64,000 nt of DNA from Aminipila terrae (lineage in GTDB: Bacteria > Bacillota > Clostridia > Peptostreptococcales > Anaerovoracaceae), in contig NZ_CP047591.1 in assembly GCF_010120715.1 (NCBI RefSeq), positions 2,728,001-2,792,000 of the forward strand, in the 5' to 3' direction. The notes beneath the pieces are model-generated. The model saw only the letters and a list, made by a program, of their open reading frames with translations, had not been told where the DNA came from and made no database searches. The stretch's first letter is position 1; each line of letters begins with the position of its first letter. Shown here in pieces: positions 27,853-37,084 of this stretch. The position numbers and the translations under genes were made by a program.

Positions 27853-29190
27853 ATGGCATTTGAAAGTTTATCAGATAAGCTACAGGGCGTATTTAAAAAG
27901 TTAAAAGGAAAAGGCGTACTTACAGAAGCTGATATAAATGAAGCAATGCGAGAAGTAAAGCTTGCACTTTTAGAGGCGGATGTAAACTTTAAAGTTGTTA
28001 AAGACTTTGTGTCAGCTGTTAAAGAAAAATCTTTAGGCAGTGATGTACTTGAGAGTCTGACTCCTGGGCAACAGGTAATAAAAATTGTTAATGACGAATT
28101 AGTTGGCCTTATGGGTGGTGCTAACAGTAAACTTACTTATTCACCCAGAGGATTTACCATACTTCTTATGGTAGGTCTGCAGGGTACTGGTAAAACAACT
28201 ACCTGCGGTAAGCTCGCCAATTATCTCAAGAAAAATGGCAAAAAGCCTATGCTTTGTGCCTGTGATATATACAGACCAGCTGCCATAGACCAGCTAGAAG
28301 TAGTCGGAAAAACGGTTGATGTTCCTGTATTTACCATGAGAGACTGTAAAGAACCAGAAGTAATTGCTGAAACAGCAGTGAAAGAGGCTGAACTTAAAGG
28401 CTTTGATGTACTTATTGTGGATACAGCCGGAAGACTCCAAATAGATGAAGCACTCATGGAAGAACTGGTCAGGGTAAAAAAAGCTATAAAACCCCATGAG
28501 ATTCTGTTAGTAGTAGATGCTATGACAGGTCAGGATGCTGTAAACGCTGCAGCTGGTTTTGATGATAAGCTGGGGATTGATGGAGTCATCATGACCAAGC
28601 TTGATGGTGATGCCAGAGGTGGTGCTGCACTTTCCGTTAAGCAGGTAACAGGAAAACCAATAAAATTCATTGGTGTTGGAGAAAAGTTTGATGCACTGGA
28701 GCCTTTCCACCCGGAAAGAATGGCCAGCAGAATCTTAGGCATGGGTGATATGCTCAGCCTGATAGAAAAAGCACAGGAAAACTTTGATGAATCCAAAGCT
28801 GAAGAACTGGAAAAAAAGATAAAGAAAAATGAGTTTACATTAGATGACTTCTTAGAGCAGATGGGACAGATAAAGAAAATGGGTGGCCTGGCTAAAATTC
28901 TGGATATGATTCCTGGGGCAAATACAAAGGCAATGAAAGATGTCAATCTTGATGAAAGCCAGAAGGAATTTGCGCAAATGGAGGCAATCATTTTATCCAT
29001 GACTAAGGCCGAAAGAAAAGATCCATCGATTTTAAATGCCAGCAGAAGAAAGAGAATTGCGGCAGGTTCCGGACAGCCTGTAAGTAAGATTAATACGCTG
29101 ATTAAGAGATATGATGAAGCAAGAAAAATGATGAAACAGTTTGCAAATGCTTCAGGAAATAAGAGAAAAAGAATGTTCAGAGGTTTTTAA
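27853..29190 (+). CDS. ffh: Signal recognition particle protein Ffh/SRP54
   Basis: GTPase of the signal recognition particle. N domain (AFESLSDKLQGVFKKLKGKG), G domain with G1 VGLQGTGKTTTCGKLA, CDIYRPAAIDQL, G3 VDTAGRLQIDE, TKLDGDARGGAALS and GVGEKFDALEPF, then the Met-rich M domain (EQMGQIKKMGGLAKILDMIPG, NASRRKRIAAGSG binding 4.5S RNA). The start ATG 27853 has GGAGG at 27842-27846 and follows ylxM closely. 445 residues, normal. Confidence 0.98.
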   Translation: MAFESLSDKLQGVFKKLKGKGVLTEADINEAMREVKLALLEADVNFKVVKDFVSAVKEKSLGSDVLESLTPGQQVIKIVNDELVGLMGGANSKLTYSPRGFTILLMVGLQGTGKTTTCGKLANYLKKNGKKPMLCACDIYRPAAIDQLEVVGKTVDVPVFTMRDCKEPEVIAETAVKEAELKGFDVLIVDTAGRLQIDEALMEELVRVKKAIKPHEILLVVDAMTGQDAVNAAAGFDDKLGIDGVIMTKLDGDARGGAALSVKQVTGKPIKFIGVGEKFDALEPFHPERMASRILGMGDMLSLIEKAQENFDESKAEELEKKIKKNEFTLDDFLEQMGQIKKMGGLAKILDMIPGANTKAMKDVNLDESQKEFAQMEAIILSMTKAERKDPSILNASRRKRIAAGSGQPVSKINTLIKRYDEARKMMKQFANASGNKRKRMFRGF

Positions 29191-29256
29191 ATTCAGCAAT
29201 TCGGACTGAGTTTAGATATATATATTTAAAATGCATATTTTAGGAGGAATAATTAA

Positions 29257-29499
29257 ATGGTAAAGATTAGATTAAAGAGAATGGGAGCAAATAAGAAACC
29301 TTTCTACAGAGTAGTAATTGCAGATTCAAGAGCACCAAGAGATGGTAAATTTATTGAAGAAGTTGGAACATATAATCCACTTACAGATCCTGCTACTATT
29401 AATATTGATGGAGAAAAAGTAAAGACTTGGTTAGGTAATGGAGCACAGCCTACAGAAACAGTAAGAGCTCTTCTAAAAAAATCAGGAATCATTGAATAA
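29257..29499 (+). CDS. rpsP: 30S ribosomal protein S16
   Basis: 80 residues; MVKIRLKRMGANKKPFYRVV is the S16 signature, followed by ADSRAPRDGKFIEEVGTYNPL. RBS TAGGAGGAAT. Usual place between ffh and khpA. Confidence 0.98.
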   Translation: MVKIRLKRMGANKKPFYRVVIADSRAPRDGKFIEEVGTYNPLTDPATINIDGEKVKTWLGNGAQPTETVRALLKKSGIIE

Positions 29500-29516
29500 G
29501 AAAGCGGTGAACTTTA

Positions 29517-29747
29517 ATGGTAAAACTCGTTGAAGCAATTGCAAAGTCACTTGTAGACGACCCAGATGCCGTTGAGGTCAAAGAGGTTGAGGGCAAGCAG
29601 GCTGTTGTAATAGAACTTAGAGTTGCACCCAATGATATGGGAAAGGTAATTGGCAAGCAGGGAAGAATTGCAAAGGCTCTTCGTACTGTTGTCAAGGCTG
29701 CCGCAACAAAAGCAAATAAGAAGGTAGTTGTAGAAATTGTACAGTAA
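29517..29747 (+). CDS. khpA: KH-domain RNA-binding protein KhpA
   Basis: 76 residues, type II KH domain with the RNA-binding loop GKVIGKQGRIAKALRTVVKA (GxxG as GKQG). KhpA pairs with KhpB and binds many RNAs. Sits between rpsP and rimM as usual, 17 bases after rpsP. Confidence 0.95.
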   Translation: MVKLVEAIAKSLVDDPDAVEVKEVEGKQAVVIELRVAPNDMGKVIGKQGRIAKALRTVVKAAATKANKKVVVEIVQ

Positions 29748-29767
29748 ACATTCTGCGATATAAGACA

Positions 29768-29802
29768 TAAGAGGGTATTTCAGGAATTGAAATTCCCTCT
29801 TA
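29768..29802 (+). terminator. Hairpin between khpA and rimM, possible weak terminator
   Basis: TAAGAGGG pairs with CCCTCTTA, with inner ATTTCA/TGAAAT. The T run after it is poor (TTTG), so it may be an mRNA processing or partial termination site. Confidence 0.45.
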
Positions 29803-29856
29803 TTTGAATTTTGAAGATACTAAATAAGTATTAAAATATTTGAGGAAATTCTAAAG

Positions 29857-30354
29857 ATGGAAAAAATTAAAATTGGTCAGATTGTAAATGCTGTGGCCCT
29901 TAAGGGGGAAGTTAAAATTTATAACTATTCAGATTACAAAGAAAGATTTGAAGAGTTAGAATGTATTTACGTTGAAGATAAGAAGATAAACATTGAAAAA
30001 GTGCGATACATGAAAGAAATGGTCATTCTGAAGCTGGAAGGTATCAATGACAGAAATGCTGCAGAAGCACTAAAAGGCAGGGCTGTTTATATTGGAGAAA
30101 ACCAGCTTAGAGTGCTTCCTGAAGGTACGTATTATATAAGAGATATAATTGGGATGGAAGTCCGTGACCAGGATGACAACAGGATTGGAAAACTTAAAGA
30201 TGTAATACAGAACAGCGCTCAGGATTTATATGAAATTGAACTGGAAAATAAAAAGACAACTCTGATTCCCGCAGTAGAAGAGTTTATTTTGGATATAAAT
30301 ATAGAACAGAAATATATTAAAGTCAAACTTATAGAAGGCATTTTAGATTTGTAG
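29857..30354 (+). CDS. rimM: 16S rRNA processing protein RimM
   Basis: 165 residues. N-terminal beta barrel (KIGQIVNAVALKGEVKIYNYSDYKERF) and PRC-barrel domain (GTYYIRDIIGMEV, IGKLKDVIQNSAQDLYEIE, TLIPAVEEFI). Assists maturation of the 30S head. Directly before trmD as in most bacteria. Confidence 0.96.
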   Translation: MEKIKIGQIVNAVALKGEVKIYNYSDYKERFEELECIYVEDKKINIEKVRYMKEMVILKLEGINDRNAAEALKGRAVYIGENQLRVLPEGTYYIRDIIGMEVRDQDDNRIGKLKDVIQNSAQDLYEIELENKKTTLIPAVEEFILDINIEQKYIKVKLIEGILDL

Positions 30355-30363
30355 GTACAAATA

Positions 30364-31113
30364 ATGAAAATAAATATACTTACCCTTTTTCCGGAGATGT
30401 TCGAGCCGGTTATAGGCGGCAGCATATTAGGAAGAGCCAGGAAAAAAGGAATATTAGAGGTAAACCTTATAAATATAAGGGATTTTAGTCAGGACAAGCA
30501 TAAAAAAGCAGATGACTATCCTTTTGGCGGTGGTGTTGGCATGGTCATGCTGGCAGATCCGGTTTTTCGTGCTATGGAATCCATAAATGCCCAGGGGAAG
30601 AAGGCTTTATATATGTCCCCCAGAGGAAAAGTCATTGATCAAGATAAGATACAGCAGATTTCAAAAGAAGAGGAAATAGTCATACTATGCGGGCACTATG
30701 AAGGGATAGATGAAAGAATACTGGAGTATTGGAATATGGAAGAGGTTTCCATAGGGGATTATGTCCTTACTGGAGGGGAACTTCCTGCTATGGTGCTGAT
30801 AGATTCTGTTGCCAGATTCATTCCAGAAGTTCTTGCAGGAGAAGAATCTGCCCAGGAAGAATCCATTTATTCAGGTCTTTTGGAGTATCCCCAATATACA
30901 AAACCACGAGAATACAGAGGAATGATGGTACCAGAAGTACTCTTTAACGGAAACCATAAACTGATTGCCCTGTGGAAGTATGAAAAGTCTTTGGAAATGA
31001 CCAGGGACAGGCGACCGGACTTATTTCAGCGGTATTTAAAGGAACATGGGGACTTGTCCAAAGAAGAACTTAAAATATTAAAGAAAGTTGAAAGTACAGT
31101 GAAAAAGGTGTAA
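30364..31113 (+). CDS. trmD: tRNA (guanine-N1)-methyltransferase
   Basis: SPOUT-fold, SAM-dependent enzyme methylating G37 in tRNAs. MKINILTLFPEMFEPVIGGSI, DYPFGGGVGMVM, ILCGHYEGIDERI and the knot SIGDYVLTGGELPAMVLIDSVARFIPEVL are all intact. 249 residues. The usual next gene rplS is not present here. Confidence 0.98.
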   Translation: MKINILTLFPEMFEPVIGGSILGRARKKGILEVNLINIRDFSQDKHKKADDYPFGGGVGMVMLADPVFRAMESINAQGKKALYMSPRGKVIDQDKIQQISKEEEIVILCGHYEGIDERILEYWNMEEVSIGDYVLTGGELPAMVLIDSVARFIPEVLAGEESAQEESIYSGLLEYPQYTKPREYRGMMVPEVLFNGNHKLIALWKYEKSLEMTRDRRPDLFQRYLKEHGDLSKEELKILKKVESTVKKV

Positions 31114-31132
31114 AATAACAAAGGTGAGTATT

Positions 31133-32172
31133 TTGACTAAAGGAAAAAAAAGAGGCTTACTGCTTTATATGATAGTGCTCATATCTTTGGGCATAATAAC
31201 ACAGTTAGTACCTGAAGTTACAGGGGCACTTACGAAAACGGAGATTCTCCAATATGAGAATATGCAGATTACAGATGAAGTAAAGTGTTATATTGTCAGA
31301 AATGAAACTGTACATCTTGCCGCAAATGCAGGAACGATTAATTATTACATTGAAAATGGTGTTAAAGTAAGAAAAAATACAAAAATTCTTGATATAACAC
31401 CTCATTCTGCCAGCAGTGAAACTTCTGAATATGCAGATATTGTTACCAGGCTCGGCAAGACCAATGTTACACTTACTCAAATGAATTGCGCTCAGACTGG
31501 TATAGTCAGTTATTATGTTGATGGTTATGAAGGCTATTTTACCCCTGAAAAAATGGCGACTTTAAAATATAAAGACGTGGAAGGGTTGAAAATTAAGCCT
31601 GTAAATCTTACGAGAAAGAACACTTTGGCAGGAGAGCCTTTATTTAAAATATGTGAAAACAATTACTGGTATATGATAGCATGGGTTGACCCCAGCAATA
31701 TTGCTAAGTATGAGGTGGGAAATTCGGTAAAGGTAGATTTACCCATGGGCCAGGTGAAAGCTAATGTGGAGCAGATGGTAGACCAGGGAGAAAAATGGCT
31801 TGTCATAATGAAAACTACCATGTTTTATGAGGATTTTACAAAAATAAGGAGCACGAAAGCCAACATAATTACTCAGGATTACTCAGGAATTAAAGTCAGA
31901 AACTCCAGTATTACAACTGATAAAGGTGTTGTAGGTGTATACATAAAATCTAAAAACGGAGATTTTGTTTTTAAACCAGTAAAAATCATAACAAGTGATG
32001 GGATTACTCTCTTGTTAATGTTTCCAGCTTTTATGATAAGGATGGGAAAGAAGTCAGTACTGTAGAGATTTATGATGAAATATTAAAAAATCCCAAGCAG
32101 GATTTTAAAAGCCCTCAAAATCCTAAAAGTCCCCAGAATCCTAAAAGTTCTGGGAAAACTGTAGAAGAATAA
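31133..32172 (+). CDS. HlyD-like membrane protein, one frameshift
   Basis: N-terminal transmembrane anchor (GLLLYMIVLISLGIITQLVP) and a periplasmic-adaptor-like domain (GTINYYIENGVKVRKNTKIL, AQTGIVSYYVDGYEGYF, NNYWYMIAWVDPSNIAKYEVGNSVKVDL). The frame breaks at GGG 32000-32002; with one more G it continues DYSLVNVSSFYDKDGKEV and ends at 32172 with a short repeated NPKSPQ tail. TTG 31133 is preferred because AAGGTGAG is just upstream; a GTG at 31124 lies inside it. Its place before yggS-sepF suggests an envelope or division role, and no efflux partner is adjacent. Family call moderate. Confidence 0.65.
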
Positions 32173-32207
32173 ACGTCATAGGTAAAAGAAAAAGAGGTGA
32201 ATTCTTT

Positions 32208-32909
32208 ATGTCAATTAAGGAAAATATCAGAGAAATAAATGAGATTAAAAATGAGGCAGCTGCAAAAGCAGGTAGAAATGGAGATGATATTCTTCTTGTT
32301 GCGGTAACAAAAACCAGACCTTATGAAGATCTTAATGAAGCCATTGATGCAGGAATTACGGATATCGGTGAGAACAAGGTTCAGGAAATCATGGACAAGT
32401 ATGATTTTGTTAAACCTGTAAGATGGCATTTAATAGGTCATCTGCAGACAAACAAAGTAAAATATATTATTGATAAAGTATCCATGATTCATTCCGTTGA
32501 TTCCATAAAGCTTGCCGAGGAAATCAATAAAAGGGCAGCACAGCATAACTTAACAATGGACATACTTATTCAGGTAAATGCAGCGCAGGAAGAAAGTAAA
32601 TTTGGTATAACAACCGATGAAACGGAAAATATGATTCATTATATTCTGAAAAACTGTCCAAATATAAACATAAGAGGCTTGATGTGCATAGCACCGTTTG
32701 AAGATAATCCTGAGGATGTAAGGATTTTCTTCGCTCAGGTAAAAGAGCAATACGACAGGTTCTCAAAAATACAGCATGAACGATTAGATTTTAAGTATTT
32801 ATCCATGGGAATGTCACATGATTTTGAAGTTGCTATTGCAGAAGGTTCAAACCTTATCAGAGTAGGAACTGCGATTTTTGGGGCAAGAAACTACAATAAA
32901 ACCGTATAG
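32208..32909 (+). CDS. yggS: YggS-family PLP homeostasis protein
   Basis: 233 residues, TIM-barrel PLP-binding protein without known catalysis. Features: LLVAVTKTRPYEDLNEAID (PLP Lys in AVTKT), GENKVQEIMDK, RWHLIGHLQTNKVKYI, IHSVDSIKLAEEI, ESKFGI, GLMCIAPF, LSMGMSHDFEVAIAEGSNLIRVGTAIFG. Conserved first gene of the ylm/sepF cluster. Confidence 0.96.
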   Translation: MSIKENIREINEIKNEAAAKAGRNGDDILLVAVTKTRPYEDLNEAIDAGITDIGENKVQEIMDKYDFVKPVRWHLIGHLQTNKVKYIIDKVSMIHSVDSIKLAEEINKRAAQHNLTMDILIQVNAAQEESKFGITTDETENMIHYILKNCPNINIRGLMCIAPFEDNPEDVRIFFAQVKEQYDRFSKIQHERLDFKYLSMGMSHDFEVAIAEGSNLIRVGTAIFGARNYNKTV

Positions 32910-32918
32910 GAGGTTAAT

Positions 32919-33410
32919 ATGGGACTTTTTGGAATGTTTAAAGATTTAGTAGGTATAGAAGATGTGGATGACGACATTCAAGAAGAAGAAATTCAGGCTG
33001 CAGCTGCAGAGCTTGAAAGAAAATCTGTAGAAACAAGGAATTCATTTACAACACCAAGACCGGAAATAAGGGAACCTAAAGTGGTACCAATGCAAAGTAA
33101 ACCAATGACAGCGAACACTGTTCCGTTTAAAATGGTAGTTATTGAACCTAAGGGTTTTGACGAATGCCCTAAATTAGTAGATAACTTAAAAGCAAAGAAA
33201 CCGATTATAATAAATCTTGAAAAAATAGAATCAGATACTGCAAGAAAGATTTTCGACTTTTTAAGTGGTGCTACATATGCTGTAAATGGTAATGTACAGA
33301 AAATTGCCAATAACATCTTTGTTTTTGCCCCTGAAAATGTAGACATTTCAGCTAATGTTGACCATAAGGGTATAGATTTTAGTGGAAACGTAAAAAGCCC
33401 CTGGAGGTAA
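32919..33410 (+). CDS. sepF: Cell division protein SepF
   Basis: 163 residues. N-terminal membrane-binding amphipathic segment (GLFGMFKDLVGI), acidic linker, and C-terminal DUF552 domain (PKLVDNLKAKKPIIINLEKIESDTARKIFDFLSGATYAVNGNVQKIANNIFVFAPENV). Bundles FtsZ filaments at mid-cell. In order yggS-sepF-yggT. Confidence 0.97.
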   Translation: MGLFGMFKDLVGIEDVDDDIQEEEIQAAAAELERKSVETRNSFTTPRPEIREPKVVPMQSKPMTANTVPFKMVVIEPKGFDECPKLVDNLKAKKPIIINLEKIESDTARKIFDFLSGATYAVNGNVQKIANNIFVFAPENVDISANVDHKGIDFSGNVKSPWR

Positions 33411-33416
33411 TAGAAT

Positions 33417-33698
33417 ATGAAATTTTTATTAATTAATGCAGTTGGTTGGTTTTGTGATATCCTGATATTTCTGCTTTTAGCCAGAGCTGTTTTAAGCTGG
33501 TTTGTTATGGGACAATATAATAACCTGTATAGAGTTTACGAGATTATTTGCAATATCACAGAACCCATTGTTGCTCCGTGCAGAAGACTTTCTATGAGAT
33601 TAAATACAGGGATGCTGGATTTATCCGTGTTTTTTGCATTTTTTCTTGTATCTATTGTCAGAAAAATCATTATTACAATACTGATAATCATTATGTAG
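33417..33698 (+). CDS. yggT: YggT/YlmG membrane protein
   Basis: 93 residues with two hydrophobic segments (INAVGWFCDILIFLLLARAV and LSVFFAFFLVSIVRKIIITI) flanking the conserved YEIICNITEPIVAPCRRL. Member of the YggT family, linked to division and membrane organisation. The ylmH gene often found next is absent. Confidence 0.92.
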   Translation: MKFLLINAVGWFCDILIFLLLARAVLSWFVMGQYNNLYRVYEIICNITEPIVAPCRRLSMRLNTGMLDLSVFFAFFLVSIVRKIIITILIIIM

Positions 33699-33735
33699 GG
33701 TAGTACTAATATAAAATTTGGGAAGGACTTAAAAT

Positions 33736-34359
33736 ATGATTACTCCATTAGATATACAAAATAAAGAATTTTCAAAAGGTGTCAGAGGATATAAAGAAGA
33801 AGAAGTAGATAGCTTCTTAGATATACTGACCATTGATCTTGAAAAGATAATCGGCGAAAATGCAGCCCTTAAGGAAGAAGTAAAGCACCTGGGGGAAGAA
33901 CTTGAAAAATACAGAGGTTCAGAAACGGCCGTAGTGGAAACCCTGGAAGCTGCAAAAGCCTTGATGCGGGATATTGCTGTCAGTTCAGAGAAAAGAGCTG
34001 AGATTTTGTTAAAAAATGCAGAACTGGATGCACAGCTGATTACCAGAGAAGCAAAAGAATCTGTAGAAAGACTGACGGAAGAGAGTGCTAACCTGAGAAA
34101 CAGATTTGTAACTTTTAAATCAAAATATAAGAATCTCTTGGAATCTGAGCTGGAAAGATTTGATGCACTGAGCAATGAGATTTTTACAGAATTCGGTGAT
34201 TTAGGAGTTAGAACTAACCCTTCACAGAAAAACAGTGTCCAGGAAGCAAAAAATGAAAATGCAGAACATAGCACCAAGATTATTTCAGAGATTGAATCTG
34301 GCGTAGATGATTTAAAAAAGACAATGATAAATTTAAGAGTAGGAGATGGGGCACATTAA
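33736..34359 (+). CDS. divIVA: DivIVA-family protein
   Basis: 207 residues. N-terminal membrane-curvature domain ITPLDIQNKEFSKGVRGYKEEEVDSFLD followed by coiled coil (EKIIGENAALKEEVKHLGEELEKY) and a variable tail. Marks poles and septa. RBS GGAAGGA. Confidence 0.95.
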   Translation: MITPLDIQNKEFSKGVRGYKEEEVDSFLDILTIDLEKIIGENAALKEEVKHLGEELEKYRGSETAVVETLEAAKALMRDIAVSSEKRAEILLKNAELDAQLITREAKESVERLTEESANLRNRFVTFKSKYKNLLESELERFDALSNEIFTEFGDLGVRTNPSQKNSVQEAKNENAEHSTKIISEIESGVDDLKKTMINLRVGDGAH

Positions 34360-34378
34360 TTGCCACATAAAATTTTAT

Positions 34379-34837
34379 ATGTACTATATTGTAATTATTG
34401 CGGCTGTAATGCTGGATCAGCTGGTTAAATATATAATCAGGGTTAATATGGATTTATATGAGACGATTCCTATTATTAATGGTGTATTTCATATAACTTA
34501 TATACAAAATACAGGGGCAGCATTCAGCATGTTCAGTGGACATACAGGGATACTTGCGCTTATAACAGTTATTATTACTATAGGTATACTGGTTTATTTG
34601 TTTAAACTCAGAAGAGGCGGCCATCGGATGCTGATGCTGTCATTATCTCTGATTGCGGCAGGTGGCCTGGGTAATATTGTAGACCGGGTAATGTTAAAGT
34701 ATGTGGTAGATTTTTTTGATCTAAGAATCTGGCCTATTTTTAATCTGGCTGATGTTTATGTGTGTTGCGGCTGTGGGCTTTTAGTGATTTATATATTTTT
34801 TATAGAACCAAAATTAAATGCACAAAGGGACATATAA
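34379..34837 (+). CDS. lspA: Lipoprotein signal peptidase
   Basis: Aspartyl protease of the membrane that removes lipoprotein signal peptides. Four hydrophobic segments; DQLVKYIIR, IQNTGAAFSMFSGH, GGLGNIVDRVMLKYVVDFFDL (first catalytic Asp) and IFNLADVYVCCGC (second). About 152 residues from MYYIVIIAAVML at 34379, chosen by homology; an upstream in-frame ATG at 34346 overlaps divIVA, and neither has a good ribosome binding site, so translation may be coupled. Confidence 0.95.
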   Translation: MYYIVIIAAVMLDQLVKYIIRVNMDLYETIPIINGVFHITYIQNTGAAFSMFSGHTGILALITVIITIGILVYLFKLRRGGHRMLMLSLSLIAAGGLGNIVDRVMLKYVVDFFDLRIWPIFNLADVYVCCGCGLLVIYIFFIEPKLNAQRDI

Positions 34838-34838
34838 G

Positions 34839-35768
34839 ATGTGTGAAGAAAATTCATTTGAAATAATAATTAATGAAACATTAGAAGGGACCAGAATTGA
34901 TTTGGCCCTTTCTTTGGCATATAAAGAAAAATCCAGAAGCTTTTTTCAAAAACTTCTGGAATCCGGAAATGTAGAAATAAATGGACAGATAAATGACTCC
35001 AAGAAATACAAAGTAAAATCTGGAGATGTTATTCGTGCTATAATTCCTGAGCCTCGATTACTTACGGTTGAACCGGAAAATATACCTTTAGATATTTTTT
35101 ATGAAGATCAGGATGTATTGGTAGTGAATAAACCTAAGGGCATGGTGGTCCATCCAGCTAATGGAAATGAATCAGGAACCCTGGTAAACGCTGTCATGTA
35201 CCATTGCGGGGATAGCCTCTCTTCCATAAACGGAGTCATCAGACCGGGAATTGTGCATAGAATAGATAAGGATACCAGTGGGCTTCTGATGATAGCAAAG
35301 AATGACCGGGCACATAACTGCCTGGCGGAACAGCTGGCAGAACATAGTATAACAAGAGCTTATCGGGCAATTGTATATCATAATTTCTCAGAGGATGAAG
35401 GAATGGTAAACAAACCCATAGGGAGAGATCCCCATGACAGACTGCGGCAGGCAGTTACTGACATTAACAGTAAACGTGCGGTTACTCATTACAGGGTACT
35501 GGAAAGGTTTGGAGCATTTACGCTGATTGAAGCACGGTTGGAAACTGGGAGAACTCATCAGATAAGAGTTCATATGGCATATATAAAACATCCTCTTTTA
35601 GGTGATATGGTTTATGGACCTAGGAAAAAAGTCCTGGGGGTAGACACTCAGATGCTTCATGCTAAAATTCTGGGATTTAAGCATCCCACTACAGGTGAGT
35701 ATATGGAATTTGAAAGCCCTTTGCCAGAGGAATTTGAAACAGTATTAAGAAAGTTAAGGAAGGAATAA
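34839..35768 (+). CDS. rluD: 23S rRNA pseudouridine synthase, RluD family
   Basis: 309 residues: N-terminal S4 RNA-binding domain (GTRIDLALSLAYKEKSRSFF, LLESGNVEINGQ) and the RsuA/RluD catalytic domain (VVNKPKGMVVHP, catalytic Asp in IVHRIDKDTSGLLMIAKND, LETGRTHQIRVHMAYI, HPLLGDMVYGP). ATG 34839 follows AAAGGGAC and starts one base after the lspA stop. Confidence 0.94.
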   Translation: MCEENSFEIIINETLEGTRIDLALSLAYKEKSRSFFQKLLESGNVEINGQINDSKKYKVKSGDVIRAIIPEPRLLTVEPENIPLDIFYEDQDVLVVNKPKGMVVHPANGNESGTLVNAVMYHCGDSLSSINGVIRPGIVHRIDKDTSGLLMIAKNDRAHNCLAEQLAEHSITRAYRAIVYHNFSEDEGMVNKPIGRDPHDRLRQAVTDINSKRAVTHYRVLERFGAFTLIEARLETGRTHQIRVHMAYIKHPLLGDMVYGPRKKVLGVDTQMLHAKILGFKHPTTGEYMEFESPLPEEFETVLRKLRKE

Positions 35769-35769
35769 G

Positions 35770-36417
35770 ATGGAAAAAGTTTCATTTAAACCGGGAACAA
35801 TGCTGAATCCAGTACCGGTGGTCATGGTTTCCTGTGGTGCAGATTCTTCACAGCACAATATCATTACCATCGCGTGGACTGGTATAATAAATTCAGAACC
35901 GCCAATGACCTACGTATCTGTAAGAAAGTCAAGATATTCCCATGCGATTATAAAAGAAACCGGAGAATTTGTCATTAATTTATGCGACGAAAAACTGGCT
36001 TTTGCTACGGATTACTGTGGCGTCAAATCTGGAAGAGATGTAAATAAATTTAAGGAACAGAAACTTACTCCTGTAAAAGCGGAAATAGTTAACTGCCCCA
36101 TGATTGGGGAATCTCCAGTAAATTTGGAATGCAAAGTTACTCAGGTGTTAGAACTTCCTACTCATGATATGTTTATAGCAGAAATTGTTAAAGTTCATGC
36201 AGATAAAGGGATTATTAATGATAAAGGAAAGATTCAATTAGAGAAGGCAGATTTAATCTGCTACAATCATGGGGAATATTTTGGGATAAAGCGAAAACCT
36301 ATTGGTAAATTCGGTTATTCCATTATGAAATCAAAAACCAGAAGACGCATTCACAAAGAGAAACTGGAGGAACGAAAAAAAGTCAAGGACGGTAAAAACA
36401 AAAAATACCGGAGCTAG
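35770..36417 (+). CDS. Flavin reductase-like (flavoredoxin) protein
   Basis: 215 residues of the FMN-binding flavin reductase-like family: PGTMLNPVPVVMVSCG, NIITIAWTGIINSEPPMTYVSVR, YSHAIIKETGEFVINL, ATDYCGVKSGRDVNKF. Similar anaerobe proteins are called flavoredoxins. The C-terminal 35 residues are very basic (KSKTRRRIHKEKLEERKKVK), an unusual tail. Starts immediately after rluD, likely cotranscribed. Confidence 0.88.
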   Translation: MEKVSFKPGTMLNPVPVVMVSCGADSSQHNIITIAWTGIINSEPPMTYVSVRKSRYSHAIIKETGEFVINLCDEKLAFATDYCGVKSGRDVNKFKEQKLTPVKAEIVNCPMIGESPVNLECKVTQVLELPTHDMFIAEIVKVHADKGIINDKGKIQLEKADLICYNHGEYFGIKRKPIGKFGYSIMKSKTRRRIHKEKLEERKKVKDGKNKKYRS

Positions 36418-36499
36418 TTCATTGTGCCATAGGGACAATTGGAGAGAAAATTTCCGCTTGTCAAGAGAAAATTTTAACTGAATATAAGTTTTTAAGTGT

Positions 36500-36542
36500 A
36501 AAAATGGGTCTTTTAAGTGTAGAAGCCCATTTTTTCTTATTT
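36500..36542 (+). terminator. Rho-independent terminator
   Basis: AAAAATGGG pairs with CCCATTTTT around a 17-base partly paired loop, followed by a T-rich run; ends the divIVA-rluD-flavoredoxin stretch. Confidence 0.75.
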
Positions 36543-36602
36543 TGTGATATTATTTAGACAAAAGGGTGCCAATTTATTTTTTGTACAAGGAGGGAAAGAG
36601 AT

Positions 36603-36818
36603 ATGAAAAATCAAAGGCAGGAGGACCTTCCTCTTTCTGCCCCAAATTCAGAGGGGAATGTTTGGCCAAAACAGGTTTGTCCAGTTTTTGAGCCGAGGGT
36701 GGATACGCCGGAGGAAGTTAGGCAGTGCTGGTATTGTCGATTCGCCGATTTTCATTTAGACAAGCCTCGCTCATTGGATGTGGGTGTATGCTACTGGCCC
36801 AGAAAGATAATAAAATGA
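36603..36818 (+). CDS. Small Cys-containing protein, unrecognised
   Basis: 71 residues, no family recognised. Contains CPVFEPRVDTPEEV then CWYCRFADF and a final GVCYWPRKI, i.e. a CxxC pair plus two flanking Cys that could bind zinc or an iron-sulfur centre. Aromatic-rich C-terminus, no membrane segment. Good RBS AAGGAGGGAAAG supports translation. Flanked by hairpins on both sides, so monocistronic. Confidence 0.65.
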   Translation: MKNQRQEDLPLSAPNSEGNVWPKQVCPVFEPRVDTPEEVRQCWYCRFADFHLDKPRSLDVGVCYWPRKIIK

Positions 36819-36866
36819 TTTATGGAAAAATACTTCTAAAAAATCAATAGAAGTAGCATTAGAAGT

Positions 36867-36901
36867 AAAAGGCAGAGAGGGAATACTCCCTGTCTGCCTT
36901 T
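36867..36901. terminator. Hairpin, probable terminator
   Basis: AAAAGGCAGAGAGGGA pairs with TCCCTGTCTGCCTTT. The T run on the plus strand is short; on the minus strand TTTTAC follows, so it could serve either side. From here to 37084 I see nothing else. Confidence 0.6.
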
Positions 36902-37084
36902 ACATGCCGCCTATATTCACCACAGTTTAAGAAATATTTCTAGGACTCCCTGGAGAAATAGTCTGGCGTTTTTATGTAAATAAAGCGCAAATAATTTTCG
37001 AATATTGGGATTAAAAATAGTGGCGTCATTATAACTGAAATTTTTATGTTGTATTTAATTAAATAAAATGATTAATCATTTGTT

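Noticed and set aside
28530..29000. Long antisense open frame within ffh
   Set aside because: Shadow of the ffh frame; no promoter or ribosome binding site on the minus strand.
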